From an uncultured Isoptericola sp. (lineage in GTDB: Bacteria > Actinomycetota > Actinomycetes > Actinomycetales > Cellulomonadaceae): 64,000 bases of DNA. The position numbers and the translations under genes are program-made. The notes beneath the pieces were generated by a model. It searched no databases. It was given only the letters and a program-made list of their open reading frames with translations, and was not told where the DNA came from. The stretch lies in NCBI GenBank assembly GCA_947497265.1, contig CANMFP010000002.1:248001-312000 (forward strand). Reading direction: 5' to 3'. Position 1 is the stretch's first letter; each line of letters opens with the position of its first letter. Positions 1 to 8,633 of this stretch are shown here, piece by piece.

Positions 1-44
1 GCGCTCATCCAGGCCTGACGCCGAGCCGTCCGTACGGTCCCCGC

Positions 45-1883
45 TCAGCGGGACGTGCGTGCGCGCCGTGCGCGCAGGGCCACAGCTGCCGAGACGGCCA
101 GGAAGAGGCCCGCCACCACGCCGGTCACCGCGGCCGGGACCGCGAGCGCCGCGTCACCGGCCTGAACCTCGGAGAGCATCCGCGCGGAACGGACCCCGAG
201 GAACCAGCCCGCCGCGAACACCAGCCAGTTCCATCGGCCGAGCCTCGCGTGCGCCAGGTCGCCGAGACGGGCCATCCGGCCCGTCAGCGCCGACCAAGCA
301 CGCACCACCGGGGCGACGCGCGCGGGCGGTCGCGGGATCGCGTCGGGGCCTCGTGGCGGCAGCGGAATCGTGAGATCGTCGGCGACGCGCCGGTCGATGC
401 TTGCGGCGACCACGTCGGCCGACAGCCCTTCGTGGACGGTCGGTTCGACGGCGACGCGGAACCCGTCGGCGCCGACGAGCACCCGGCCGCCGTCCGGGCG
501 GGTGAGCAGTGCGACGCAGTCGGCGAAACGCACGGTGGCCGCGCCGTCCGGCGTCACGACGCTGGCCCCCTCGCGGCCGACGACGAGCGCGACGCCAGGT
601 GCCACCAGCGACGGGTACCGTTCGCCGTCGACGGTGTCCCGCGACCACACCAGGGCCGGCTCGACCCCGGCCCAGTCGAGACGACCTCCGGGCGTCTGGA
701 TCAGGGCGTCGTCCCAGACCCGCTGAGCCACGGCCCGCACGTCCTCGAGCGACACGGCGTCGAGCGTCGCACGTCGTTCCTCGACCGAGACCACAGGCGC
801 CCCCAGCAGGAGGTCGGCCGCGACCGTCGGCAGCATCGCGGCGCCCAGGTGAGGCACGTCGCGCTCGCGGTGCAGCGTCGAGCGCGCCGCGTCCAGGTCC
901 GCCTCGGAGAGGCCGCCGCCGCGGAGCGTCGCGAGCACGTCCACGAACTCCCCGACCACCGCGTCCTGCCTCTCGGGCAGCGCGTCGGCGTAGAGAGTGA
1001 TCACCGCGGCCGAGGCGTCGCGGACGGAGTAGTCCGCCTCGGTCGCGTAGGAGAGTCCTGTCCGCCGCCGCAGCCGGTCGAACAGCGCACGGGAGGCCAC
1101 CCGGGTGAGCACGACCGCCGCGGGCGACCTGTCCACGACCGCATCCAGCACGACGGCCCCGTCCGCACCGGCGAACGACGCCGGGGTGACCTCCAGGGCG
1201 TTCGTCGGGACCGGCGGAGCGATCCGCGCCCCGCGCGGCAGGCGCAGGTCGAGCCCGGCGGGCACCGCGGCGGTGGTGAGGTGAACCACCGCGTTCTCGG
1301 CCGTGAACCGCTCCTCGGCCCAGTCGCGCACCTGCTCCTCGGTGAGCCGCCGGACGCCCAGCTCGTCGAAGCCGCTCAGCCCGTACCCCCGGGGCCCGTG
1401 ACGCCAGGCGCGCAGCTCCCCGCCGACGCCGCGAACCGAGCCGGACGCCTCCGTGCGCAGCACCTGCTTCTCCAGGGGCAGCCGGGCGACGGGCAGGTCT
1501 CGCAGCGCGGCACAGACGGCGTTGAGGTGCGCGACCACCTCGTCGACCGCCCCGGTCGCGTGAAAGGTCGTGTACATGGCGCCCGTCACACCGTTGTGGT
1601 GCACGTCGACGGGCTGGTCGGAGTGCAACGCCAGGTGCTCGACCAGGTGGGTGATCCCTGCGGTCGCCAGCGTCTCGTCCGCGCGACCCACCCGGAACGT
1701 CAGAGCGCCGGTCACCGGCCCGTCGCGGTGCGCGTGCAGGACCGGGACGTCGTCGACCACCGACCACGAGATCACTCCCGCCAAGGGCGCCAGACGTCGT
1801 CCGAGGTCCTCGGACATCGGGGCCCCGGACGGTGCTGCGGCAGTCTCGGCGACGTCGGGCGCTCCGGTGCGGTCGGTGCTCAC
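45..1883 (-). CDS. M16-family zinc metallopeptidase, C-terminally membrane anchored
   Basis: Predicted 612-aa protein. The inverted zinc motif HLVEH lies at about residues 79-83, with the usual M16 alpha/beta fold sequence after it, so the N-terminal half can be catalytic (family knowledge: insulinase/pitrilysin peptidases cut short peptides and unfolded segments). The last ~70 residues form two hydrophobic helices ending in an Arg-rich tail, unusual for M16 proteins and suggesting a membrane-tethered enzyme. The GTG start at 1883 was chosen because it overlaps the stop of the upstream gene as GTGA, a translational-coupling arrangement; an ATG at 1817 is a later alternative. The upstream partner (1880-3097) also ends in two membrane helices, so the two probably act together. 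Substrate unknown. Confidence 0.85.
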   Translation of the reverse strand: MSTDRTGAPDVAETAAAPSGAPMSEDLGRRLAPLAGVISWSVVDDVPVLHAHRDGPVTGALTFRVGRADETLATAGITHLVEHLALHSDQPVDVHHNGVTGAMYTTFHATGAVDEVVAHLNAVCAALRDLPVARLPLEKQVLRTEASGSVRGVGGELRAWRHGPRGYGLSGFDELGVRRLTEEQVRDWAEERFTAENAVVHLTTAAVPAGLDLRLPRGARIAPPVPTNALEVTPASFAGADGAVVLDAVVDRSPAAVVLTRVASRALFDRLRRRTGLSYATEADYSVRDASAAVITLYADALPERQDAVVGEFVDVLATLRGGGLSEADLDAARSTLHRERDVPHLGAAMLPTVAADLLLGAPVVSVEERRATLDAVSLEDVRAVAQRVWDDALIQTPGGRLDWAGVEPALVWSRDTVDGERYPSLVAPGVALVVGREGASVVTPDGAATVRFADCVALLTRPDGGRVLVGADGFRVAVEPTVHEGLSADVVAASIDRRVADDLTIPLPPRGPDAIPRPPARVAPVVRAWSALTGRMARLGDLAHARLGRWNWLVFAAGWFLGVRSARMLSEVQAGDAALAVPAAVTGVVAGLFLAVSAAVALRARRARTSR

Positions 1884-3097
1884 ACCTTCGCCCGTCGTCG
1901 GCCGGGCCGCGCGCCCTGCCACAGGTACCGCGCCGCCAGACCCGTCGCCGCCAGGAGCACGACCAGACGGACGACCGCGCCCGGCTCGCCCCGGGACACC
2001 GCCCCGACGCTGACGACGACGCCGGTGGCGCACAGGGCCAGCATCACGACGAGGAATGCCATCGAGACCCCCCACAGCACCCTGAGCCACCGGCGTCTGG
2101 TGCGCGACGGCGCTCCCGGGGCGTCAGGTACCACCGCTGCCCCCAGGGCCTGCGCACGGCTGCGGGCGTACCAGCCCGCAGCGTCGTCCAGGTGCTCCCA
2201 GCCGTCGGGGACGGGGTCGGTGCCGAGGACCGCGAAGTGCGGCGCTGCGTCGTCGGAACGCTCGGCGAACGTGAACAGCAGCGCGAGCCTGGCGTGCACG
2301 GCGTCGGTTGCAGGTCCGGTCGCGGCGTCCGGACCGAGGACCTCCCGCGCGGCCAGGCGCAGCTCCGCGACCGTGGCGTCGTCCAGGAACGTTCCGTCGC
2401 CCGTGGCGAGCCAACGCTCGACCTGCAAGTTCGCCACGAGCGCCCTGCTCGGCGAGCCCGCCGGCGCGGCCGCTGCGCACTCGGCGACGAACGCCTCGGC
2501 ACGTTCCCAGGACCCGCCCCACTTCGGCAGGACCTGCTGCAGGTAGGCGTCCTGCGCCCGCCAGTGCCCGGGGACAAGGTCGGCGATCCGGTCGTACCGG
2601 CGCCGCGCCTCGGTGAGGCCGAGCCCGAGGCCACGCGCCGTGGTCAGCCGGAGCTCCCAGGCGAGGACCTGGTCGGGGGCCCCCGCGCAGACCTCGGACA
2701 GGATGGACTCCGCGCGCACCAGGTGCGCCCGGAAGCGCTCGAGCTGGTCGGCCGAGACGTCCTGCACCCGGGCCCCGCTGCGCGCCTCCCAGGCGAGCAC
2801 CACGTGGCGACCGGCCAGCAGGGTCCGTGCGAGGACGTCCTGCGGCCGGTCGACCAGCACCTCCTCGACCAGACCCTCCAGGTCCGCGCTCTCGAAGAGC
2901 AACCAGGCGGCAAGCGACGCGGTCTCGGTGTCCAGAGCCTCGAACGTCCGCACGAGGCGGCTCGCGTCGCCCGCCTCGAGCGCGGTCCGCAGCTCGTCCA
3001 GCTCGCGGTAGCGGACCCACCGGTCGAACGTGGGCGGTCCCAGGTCACCCGTCGCGTCCGTCTCGGTCCCCGCGACCGGCGTTGCACTGCCTACCAC
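1880..3097 (-). CDS. Hypothetical helical-repeat membrane protein, partner of the M16 peptidase
   Basis: Predicted 405-aa protein of unknown function. Residues ~20-320 are Leu/Ala-rich amphipathic helices with many Trp and Asp/Glu residues, in the style of TPR-like or DUF4034-like proteins; that family link is a guess. The C-terminus carries two hydrophobic helices and a basic tail. The GTG start at 3097 has a GGGAG ribosome site (3105-3110) seven bases upstream. The stop overlaps the GTG of the M16 gene, so both are one operon. A role in presenting substrates or regulating the adjacent peptidase is inference from operon structure only. Confidence 0.75.
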   Translation of the reverse strand: MVGSATPVAGTETDATGDLGPPTFDRWVRYRELDELRTALEAGDASRLVRTFEALDTETASLAAWLLFESADLEGLVEEVLVDRPQDVLARTLLAGRHVVLAWEARSGARVQDVSADQLERFRAHLVRAESILSEVCAGAPDQVLAWELRLTTARGLGLGLTEARRRYDRIADLVPGHWRAQDAYLQQVLPKWGGSWERAEAFVAECAAAAPAGSPSRALVANLQVERWLATGDGTFLDDATVAELRLAAREVLGPDAATGPATDAVHARLALLFTFAERSDDAAPHFAVLGTDPVPDGWEHLDDAAGWYARSRAQALGAAVVPDAPGAPSRTRRRWLRVLWGVSMAFLVVMLALCATGVVVSVGAVSRGEPGAVVRLVVLLAATGLAARYLWQGARPGRRRAKV

Positions 3098-3233
3098 GCT
3101 GAAGCTCCCTCGCTCGCATGCCGCCCCGGCGGCCCGGGGCGGTCCCAGGACGGGCGGCACGCGCACCCTAGCAGGGGCTTCACCTGCGACGGGACCTCCA
3201 GCACAGGTGGTCGGTCCCCGGGACGGCGCTCGC

Positions 3234-4589
3234 TCACCCGGCGGCGGGCACCACGCGCGGCCACAGGTCGGCCGCGGGAGGCTCCCACGCCGCCGGGTCG
3301 GCCTCGACCTGCTCACCCGAGCGGATGTCCTTGACCTGGTGCTCGTCGCCGGGGAACCAGACAAACGGGATGCCGCGGCGGTCGGCGTACTTGATCTGCT
3401 TGCCGAACTTCGCCGCCGACGGCGCCACGTCCGTCGGGATGCCGCGCGCTCGCAGCGCCGCGGCCACCGCGTCGGAGGCCGCGCGTGACTCCTCGTCCGA
3501 GACCGCGACAAGGACGGCCGTCGGGACTCCTCGCGTGGCCGACAGCAGCCCCGCCGACAGTAGCCTCGAGACGAGGCGCGAGACGCCGATCGACAGCCCC
3601 ACGCCGGGATAGGTGTTCTTGCCGTCCGAGGCGAGCGTGTCGTACCGGCCACCGGAGCAGATCGAGCCGAGCTCCTCGTGGCCGACCAGGAGCGTCTCGT
3701 AGACCGCGCCTGTGTAGTAGTCCAGACCACGGGCGATCTTCAGGTCGGCCACGACGACACCGGGCGCGCGCGTCGACGCCGCCACGATCAGCGCCGAGAG
3801 CTCCTCCAGGCCGGTCTCCAGGAGCTCGGTCCGTGCTCCGTGCTCGTCGGCGAGGGCACGGACACGGTCGACCACCCCGACGTCGGTGCCGCTGATGGCA
3901 GCGAGGTCCAGGCACGCTCCGGCCTGCTGCGGGCTGGCACCCTGCTCGGCCACGAGCAGCTCCGCGACACGCTCCGGACCGATCTTGTCCAGCTTGTCGA
4001 TCTGGCGCAGCACGCCCTCGACGTCCTCGATCCCCAGCCCGCGGTAGAAGCCCTCGGCCACCTTGCGGTTGTTGACCAGCACGCGCACCTCGGGGACCCC
4101 GACGTCACGCAGGGCGCCGAGCGCCTCGGCCATGACCAGCGGCAGCTCGACCTCGTAGTGGTACGGCAGCTCGCCTGCTCCCACGACGTCGATGTCGGCC
4201 TGCGCGAACTCGCGGAACCGGCCGTCCTGGGGACGCTCACCACGCCAGACCTTCTGGATCTGGAAGCGCTTGAACGGGAAGGCCAACCGGCCGGCGTTCT
4301 CCAGCACGTAGCGCGCGAACGGCACCGTCAGGTCGAAGTGCAGCCCGAGCTGCTTCTCGGACGACCGCGAAGCGGTGTCCTCGGCCTGCAGCCGGTCGAG
4401 GACGTAGACCTCCTTGGAGGTCTCGCCCTTGCGCAGGAGCTGGTCCAGCGGCTCGACCGCACGCGTCTCGATGCCGGCGAACCCGTGGAGCTCGAACGTG
4501 CGGCGCAGCACGTCCAGGACGTGCTGCTCCACGACGCGACCGTCAGGGAGCCATTCGGGGAAGCCGGAGAGGGGCGTGATGCGAGCCAT
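3234..4589 (-). CDS. hisS: Histidine--tRNA ligase
   Basis: A 451-aa class II aminoacyl-tRNA synthetase that charges tRNA-His in the cytoplasm. Visible signatures are the motif-2 region RGERPQDGR (~116-124), the histidine-binding ARGLDYYTGAVYE segment in the second half, and a C-terminal alpha/beta anticodon-binding domain (about the last 90 residues). Length and domain order are normal for HisS. The ATG at 4589 opens MARITPLSGF; a longer frame to 4628 adds a sequence unlike the family. The gap to the metallo-hydrolase at 4644 is short, so the two probably share a transcript. Confidence 0.97.
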   Translation of the reverse strand: MARITPLSGFPEWLPDGRVVEQHVLDVLRRTFELHGFAGIETRAVEPLDQLLRKGETSKEVYVLDRLQAEDTASRSSEKQLGLHFDLTVPFARYVLENAGRLAFPFKRFQIQKVWRGERPQDGRFREFAQADIDVVGAGELPYHYEVELPLVMAEALGALRDVGVPEVRVLVNNRKVAEGFYRGLGIEDVEGVLRQIDKLDKIGPERVAELLVAEQGASPQQAGACLDLAAISGTDVGVVDRVRALADEHGARTELLETGLEELSALIVAASTRAPGVVVADLKIARGLDYYTGAVYETLLVGHEELGSICSGGRYDTLASDGKNTYPGVGLSIGVSRLVSRLLSAGLLSATRGVPTAVLVAVSDEESRAASDAVAAALRARGIPTDVAPSAAKFGKQIKYADRRGIPFVWFPGDEHQVKDIRSGEQVEADPAAWEPPAADLWPRVVPAAG

Positions 4590-4643
4590 GGGGCGATCTT
4601 CCCAGATCCGGCCGCAGGGTGCGGACACCGCCCGCCCGGTGGC

Positions 4644-5372
4644 TCAGCCCCCGAGGAACGGGTTCGTCGCCAGCTCGTGTCGCACGGTCGTCGTCGGCCC
4701 GTGGCCGGGCACGACACCCAGCTCCGGGTCCAGGCCGGCGACAACGCCCCGCAGGGTGGCGAGCATCGCGTCGACGTCCGCCCCGGGCAGGTCGGTGCGC
4801 CCGACTCCCCCGGCGAACAGCACGTCACCGCTGAGCACCAGGCCCGTCCGGTCCGCCCCCGGCACGAGGTACAGCGTGGACCCCTCGGTGTGCCCGGGGG
4901 CGTGCACCGCGCGAAGCCGCACGTCGCCGGCCTGCAGCTCGACGGATGCGCCGTCGAAGCCCTGGACCTCGGACGGCGTGCGGTAGTCGCGCGGCGTGCA
5001 GCCGAAGTCTGCGAGCGCCTGGGTCAGCGCGTCGCTGACGGCGCCGGCGGGGGCGTCCAGCTGCCCCCCGAGCCCGATCGTGCCGAACGGGTCGGAGATC
5101 CGGTAGACGTCGGCCGCGTGCAGCCGCAGCGGGACGCCGTACCTGTCGCAGACGGCCGCCGCGTCCCACGTGTGGTCCACGTGGCCGTGCGTGGCGAGCA
5201 CCGCCCGGGGCACCAGCCCGTGCTCGTCGACGACGCGAGCCACACCGTCGGCGGTCCCGGCGCCCGCGTCGACCACGACGCAGTCGCGTCGACCGTCCGC
5301 GCGTTCGACGTCGGCGACCACCACACAGCAGTTGGTGCCGAAGACAGGGGCGACGACCACGTGCACGTCCAT
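4644..5372 (-). CDS. MBL-fold metallo-hydrolase (glyoxalase II-like)
   Basis: A 242-aa metallo-beta-lactamase-fold hydrolase. The metal motif THGHVDH lies at residues 61-67, followed by HAPGHTEGS, SGDVLFAGGVGRTDLPG and PGHGPTT, the usual order of metal ligands in the hydroxyacylglutathione-hydrolase/YcbL branch. Actinobacteria use mycothiol rather than glutathione, so the true thioester substrate is uncertain. ATG at 5372 opens the conserved beta strand directly. The gene sits immediately upstream of hisS and is divergent from the cyclophilin gene, as in many actinobacteria. Confidence 0.9.
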   Translation of the reverse strand: MDVHVVVAPVFGTNCCVVVADVERADGRRDCVVVDAGAGTADGVARVVDEHGLVPRAVLATHGHVDHTWDAAAVCDRYGVPLRLHAADVYRISDPFGTIGLGGQLDAPAGAVSDALTQALADFGCTPRDYRTPSEVQGFDGASVELQAGDVRLRAVHAPGHTEGSTLYLVPGADRTGLVLSGDVLFAGGVGRTDLPGADVDAMLATLRGVVAGLDPELGVVPGHGPTTTVRHELATNPFLGG

Positions 5373-5524
5373 GGCGCTACCGTAACGGCCCCTCGACAGG
5401 GGGCACGAGGGCGCCGCGCACTCCTGGTCGCGGTGCTCGGGCGGTTGACCAGCGCGGCGAGCCCTAGACTGTCGCACGCGCACGGTTCCGCGTGCGAGCA
5501 CGGATCGAGAGGGGACGAGCGACG

Positions 5525-6313
5525 GTGGCGCCCAGCAAGCGCGAGCGCGAGTACGCCCGGAAGCGTCAGGCGAAGTGGGAGGATCGGCAGCGCGAGAAGC
5601 GGGAGCGCCGTCGTCGGGTCGGCGTGCTCGTCGCGATCCTCGCCGTCTTCGCGCTGGTCGCCGGCGGTGCGGTCGTCGCAGGCATGTCCGGCTCGCAGGC
5701 CGACGGCGCCACGTCCGACGCCACCGAGGGCTCTGCGGCGTGCTCCGCCGTCTCGACCGACGCGCGCGACGGCGGCGAGCTTCCCGGACCCGATGCCGCC
5801 GAGGGACGCACCTGGGAGGTCTCGCTCGACCTGTGCGTCGACGGAGCCACCGAGACCGTCGCCCTCGAACTGGACGGCGAACGCGCTCCTCAGACGGTCG
5901 CGAGCTTCGTCTCCCTGGCCGAGCAGGGCTACTTCGACGCCACCGCGTGCCACCGCCTGGTCACCCAGGGGATCCACGTGCTGCAGTGCGGGGACCCGAC
6001 GGCCAGCGGTTCCGGAGGCCCCGGGTACTCGTACGGCCCGGTCGAGAACGCGCCCGACGACGACGTCTACCCGGCGGGCACGGTGGCGATGGCTCGCCGC
6101 GGTGGCGACGCGGAGTCCATGGGTTCACAGTTCTTCCTCGTCTACGAGGAATCCACCATCCCGTCCGACGCCGCCGGCGGGTACACGGTGTTCGGCACCG
6201 TGACGTCCGGCCTGGACACGGTCCAGGCAGTCGCTGACGCGGGCACGACCGACGGAGCCGCTGACGGCTCCCCGGCGAGCCCCGTCATCATCGAAGGAGT
6301 TGAGACCCAGTGA
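5525..6313 (+). CDS. Peptidylprolyl isomerase, cyclophilin type, membrane anchored
   Basis: A 262-aa protein: a strongly basic Lys/Arg-rich cytoplasmic N-terminus (~1-30), one transmembrane helix (~32-55), a polar linker, then a cyclophilin domain over roughly the last 165 residues (ASFVSLAEQGYFDATACHR, ...QFFLVYEES...). It should catalyse cis-trans prolyl isomerisation outside the membrane; this is family knowledge. The GTG start at 5525 sits behind a GAGAGGGG stretch; an upstream start at 5492 is less likely. The stop overlaps the start of the next gene by four bases (GTGA). Confidence 0.92.
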   Translation: MAPSKREREYARKRQAKWEDRQREKRERRRRVGVLVAILAVFALVAGGAVVAGMSGSQADGATSDATEGSAACSAVSTDARDGGELPGPDAAEGRTWEVSLDLCVDGATETVALELDGERAPQTVASFVSLAEQGYFDATACHRLVTQGIHVLQCGDPTASGSGGPGYSYGPVENAPDDDVYPAGTVAMARRGGDAESMGSQFFLVYEESTIPSDAAGGYTVFGTVTSGLDTVQAVADAGTTDGAADGSPASPVIIEGVETQ

Positions 6314-7857
6314 GCGAGAGCATCCCCGGCTCGAACGGCCCCGACCACGTCGAGGACTCCGCCGAGCAGGCGCAGGCCGAGACTCCTCCCAGCGAAGCAC
6401 CCGCGGGCGAGGACCGCGTCGACGAGCCGGCCGCCCCGCGCCCCGCCGCGCCCGCGCCCGGACCGGCGGCGCCCAAGCCTGGCGCACCCCGACCCGCCGC
6501 GCCCAAGCCGTCGGCTCTGCGCCGCCCCAAGCCTTCCGCCGTCCCGGCGGCCGCCGCACCGACCACGCCGGTGGCGCCTGTCGTCCACGACGCCGCCGAG
6601 GAGGCGTCCGCCGCAGGCTTCGGCCGCGTGGACGACGACGGCACCGTGTACGTGCGCGAGACCGCCGGCGAGCGCAGCGTCGGCCAGTACCCCGGGGTCT
6701 CGACTGACGAGGCGCTGAGCCTGTACGTGCGCAGGTATCTCGACCTCGTGGCCAAGGTGGCGCTGTTCGACACCCGGCTCGACAGCGCGGACCTCTCTGT
6801 CCGCGAGATCGACCAGACGCTGTCCAAGCTCACCGAGGAGACCGCCGAGCCGGCCGCCGTCGGAGACCTCGACGCGTTGCGGGCGCGCGTTGCCGGGCTG
6901 CGGGACCGCGCCGCAGAACGGCGCAAGCAGCTCGACGCCGAGCGTGCCGCGGCCAAGGACCGTGCCGTGGAGGCGCGGACCGCCATCGTCGAGGCCGCCG
7001 AGAAGATCGCAAGCACCGACCCGGCGAAGATGCAGTGGCGACCGGCCGGCGAGGAGCTGCGCGGCCTGCTGGACCAGTGGAAGGACGCCCAGCGGCACGG
7101 CCCGCGCATCGACCGGCCCAGCGAGGAGGCGCTGTGGAAGCGGTTCAGCCACGCGCGCACCGCGTTCGACCGGGAACGTCGCCACTTCTTCGCCGAGCTC
7201 GAGCAGCGCAACACCGCCGCGAAGGCCACCAAGGAGGCGCTGGTGGCCGACGCAGAGGCGCTGCAGCACTCGACCGACTGGGGCGCGACGGCGGGCGCCT
7301 ACCGCGACCTCATGGCGCAGTGGAAGGCGGCCGGGCGCGCCAACCGCAAGGACGACGACGCCCTCTGGGCGCGGTTCCGGGCGGCACAGGACACCTTTTT
7401 CGGGGCGCGGGACGAGGCGAACGCCGCGATCGACGCCGAGTACGGCGAGAACCTGAAGGTCAAGGAGCAGCTGCTCGTCGAGGCGGAGGCGCTCCTGCCG
7501 GTCACCGACCTGGCGGCCGCGAAGGCGGCTCTGCGGGACCTCCAGGACCGGTGGGAGGACGCCGGCAAGGTGCCGCGTGGCGACATCCAGCGGGTGGAGG
7601 GCCGTCTGCGCGCCGTCGAGAGCGCGGTGCGCGAGGCCGACGACGCCCGCTGGAAGCGCACCAACCCCGAGACGCAGGCGCGCGCCGAGGGTGCGGCGGC
7701 TCAGCTCGAGGAGGCCATCGCCGGACTCGAGGCGGAGCTCGCAGCTGCCCGGGAGTCGGGCGACGGACGCGCGGTGGAGGAGCTCGAGACGGCGATCGCG
7801 GCTCGCCGCTCGTGGCTCGAGCAGGTCGTCCAGGCCGCCGAGGACTCCCGAGGCTGA
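6310..7857 (+). CDS. DUF349 domain-containing protein
   Basis: A 515-aa protein with an Ala/Pro-rich disordered N-terminus (~15-95) followed by long charged helices containing repeated DUF349 units, recognisable by W..A....R....LW.RF......F segments (for example LDQWKDAQRHGPRIDRPSE and LMAQWKAAGRANRKDDDAL). The rest is predicted coiled coil. Function is not established; DUF349 proteins are cytoplasmic and often neighbour this cyclophilin. The GTG start overlaps the preceding stop, so both are coupled. A strong hairpin 45 bases after the stop probably ends the transcript. Confidence 0.88.
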   Translation: MSESIPGSNGPDHVEDSAEQAQAETPPSEAPAGEDRVDEPAAPRPAAPAPGPAAPKPGAPRPAAPKPSALRRPKPSAVPAAAAPTTPVAPVVHDAAEEASAAGFGRVDDDGTVYVRETAGERSVGQYPGVSTDEALSLYVRRYLDLVAKVALFDTRLDSADLSVREIDQTLSKLTEETAEPAAVGDLDALRARVAGLRDRAAERRKQLDAERAAAKDRAVEARTAIVEAAEKIASTDPAKMQWRPAGEELRGLLDQWKDAQRHGPRIDRPSEEALWKRFSHARTAFDRERRHFFAELEQRNTAAKATKEALVADAEALQHSTDWGATAGAYRDLMAQWKAAGRANRKDDDALWARFRAAQDTFFGARDEANAAIDAEYGENLKVKEQLLVEAEALLPVTDLAAAKAALRDLQDRWEDAGKVPRGDIQRVEGRLRAVESAVREADDARWKRTNPETQARAEGAAAQLEEAIAGLEAELAAARESGDGRAVEELETAIAARRSWLEQVVQAAEDSRG

Positions 7858-7901
7858 CACCGGGTGGGCGGCGCCGTCGTCCACAGACCACCACGACGGC
7901 C

Positions 7902-7954
7902 CGACGGGCGAGGAGCACGGTGCGATACGTTCGCACCGCGCTCCTCGCCCGTCG
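7902..7954. terminator. 23-bp near-perfect palindrome between DUF349 and AbiEi-like genes
   Basis: Arms 7902-7916 and 7940-7954 pair perfectly over 15 bp (CGACGGGCGAGGAGC and its complement). After one A/C mismatch the inner arms 7918-7925 and 7931-7938 add 8 bp, leaving a five-base loop TACGT. This is one of the strongest hairpins seen in the window. It has no T-run, as is common for actinobacterial terminators, and lies just after the DUF349 stop, so a terminator is the simplest reading. It could equally be an operator for the following AbiEi-like gene. If that gene starts at GTG 7920, the hairpin would bury its GAGGAG ribosome site (7910-7915) and start codon. Confidence 0.7.
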
Positions 7955-7973
7955 CCGTCCCCGGGAGGTCCTG

Positions 7974-8624
7974 GTGGTCCTGCTCACCGCCCCGCACGCA
8001 GAGCGCCCCCTGAGCGCGCTGCTCACGCCCGTCCGGGCGACGCGGCTCGTCCTGCGACCGGAGGACGTCGGAGGGGCGGCCGCGTGGCAGACCCTCGTGC
8101 GCGACGGGTTCCTGCGGGTCCTGCGGAGGGATGCCGCCTGCCCGGCCGACGCCGCCATCGGCCCGACGGTGCGTGCAAGCCTGCTGGCGGCCGAGGTCCC
8201 GACGGGCGCCGTCGTGACCGGCCGGACGGCAGCATGGGTACACACCGGGCACGACGACGGTGCGGCCCTCGACCTGACGTACCCGGCCGGCCGCCACCAG
8301 CCCGACCGGCCCCCCGGTGCGCGCCTGTGGCAGGGACCCCTGCTGCACGGCGACACGGCGCACCTCGACCTGGTGCCGGTGACCACACCGGACCGCACGG
8401 TGGTGGAGCTCGTGCTGCACGTTCCAGCCCCGGTCCCCGCCGTTCTGGCGCTCGCGCGCGGCGCCGGCGCGGACCTGTCCGCGGCACGACGCTCGCTGGA
8501 GCGCCGGACCCGTGCCGTAGGGCGACCCCGTGCCCGGGAGCACCTGGACGCCGCCGAGGCCGCGCTCGCACGGGCAGATGCTGAGGCTGAGGCTGGGGCA
8601 GCAGTCCTCGACGGCCCGGCGTAG
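7974..8624 (+). CDS. AbiEi-antitoxin-like DNA-binding-type protein
   Basis: About 216 aa. The sequence resembles actinobacterial orphan relatives of the type IV antitoxin AbiEi: an N-terminal segment with a helix-turn-helix-like pattern, then VVTGRTAAWVHTGHDDGAA, DLVPVTTPDRTVVELVL and a helical C-terminus. This is a moderate-confidence family call. No AbiEii nucleotidyltransferase toxin lies beside it. Start chosen at GTG 7974, five bases after GGGAGG (7963-7968). The in-frame GTG at 7920 adds 18 residues but would put the large palindrome inside the gene and over its ribosome site. AbiEi of Streptococcus agalactiae is known to bind inverted repeats, which makes the palindrome a possible operator. 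Confidence 0.7.
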   Translation: MVLLTAPHAERPLSALLTPVRATRLVLRPEDVGGAAAWQTLVRDGFLRVLRRDAACPADAAIGPTVRASLLAAEVPTGAVVTGRTAAWVHTGHDDGAALDLTYPAGRHQPDRPPGARLWQGPLLHGDTAHLDLVPVTTPDRTVVELVLHVPAPVPAVLALARGAGADLSAARRSLERRTRAVGRPRAREHLDAAEAALARADAEAEAGAAVLDGPA

Positions 8625-8633
8625 CGTGACCCC

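Noticed and set aside
3678-6203. 841-codon plus-strand frame across hisS and neighbours
   Set aside because: Antisense shadow of hisS and the hydrolase; runs through the real cyclophilin start in another frame.
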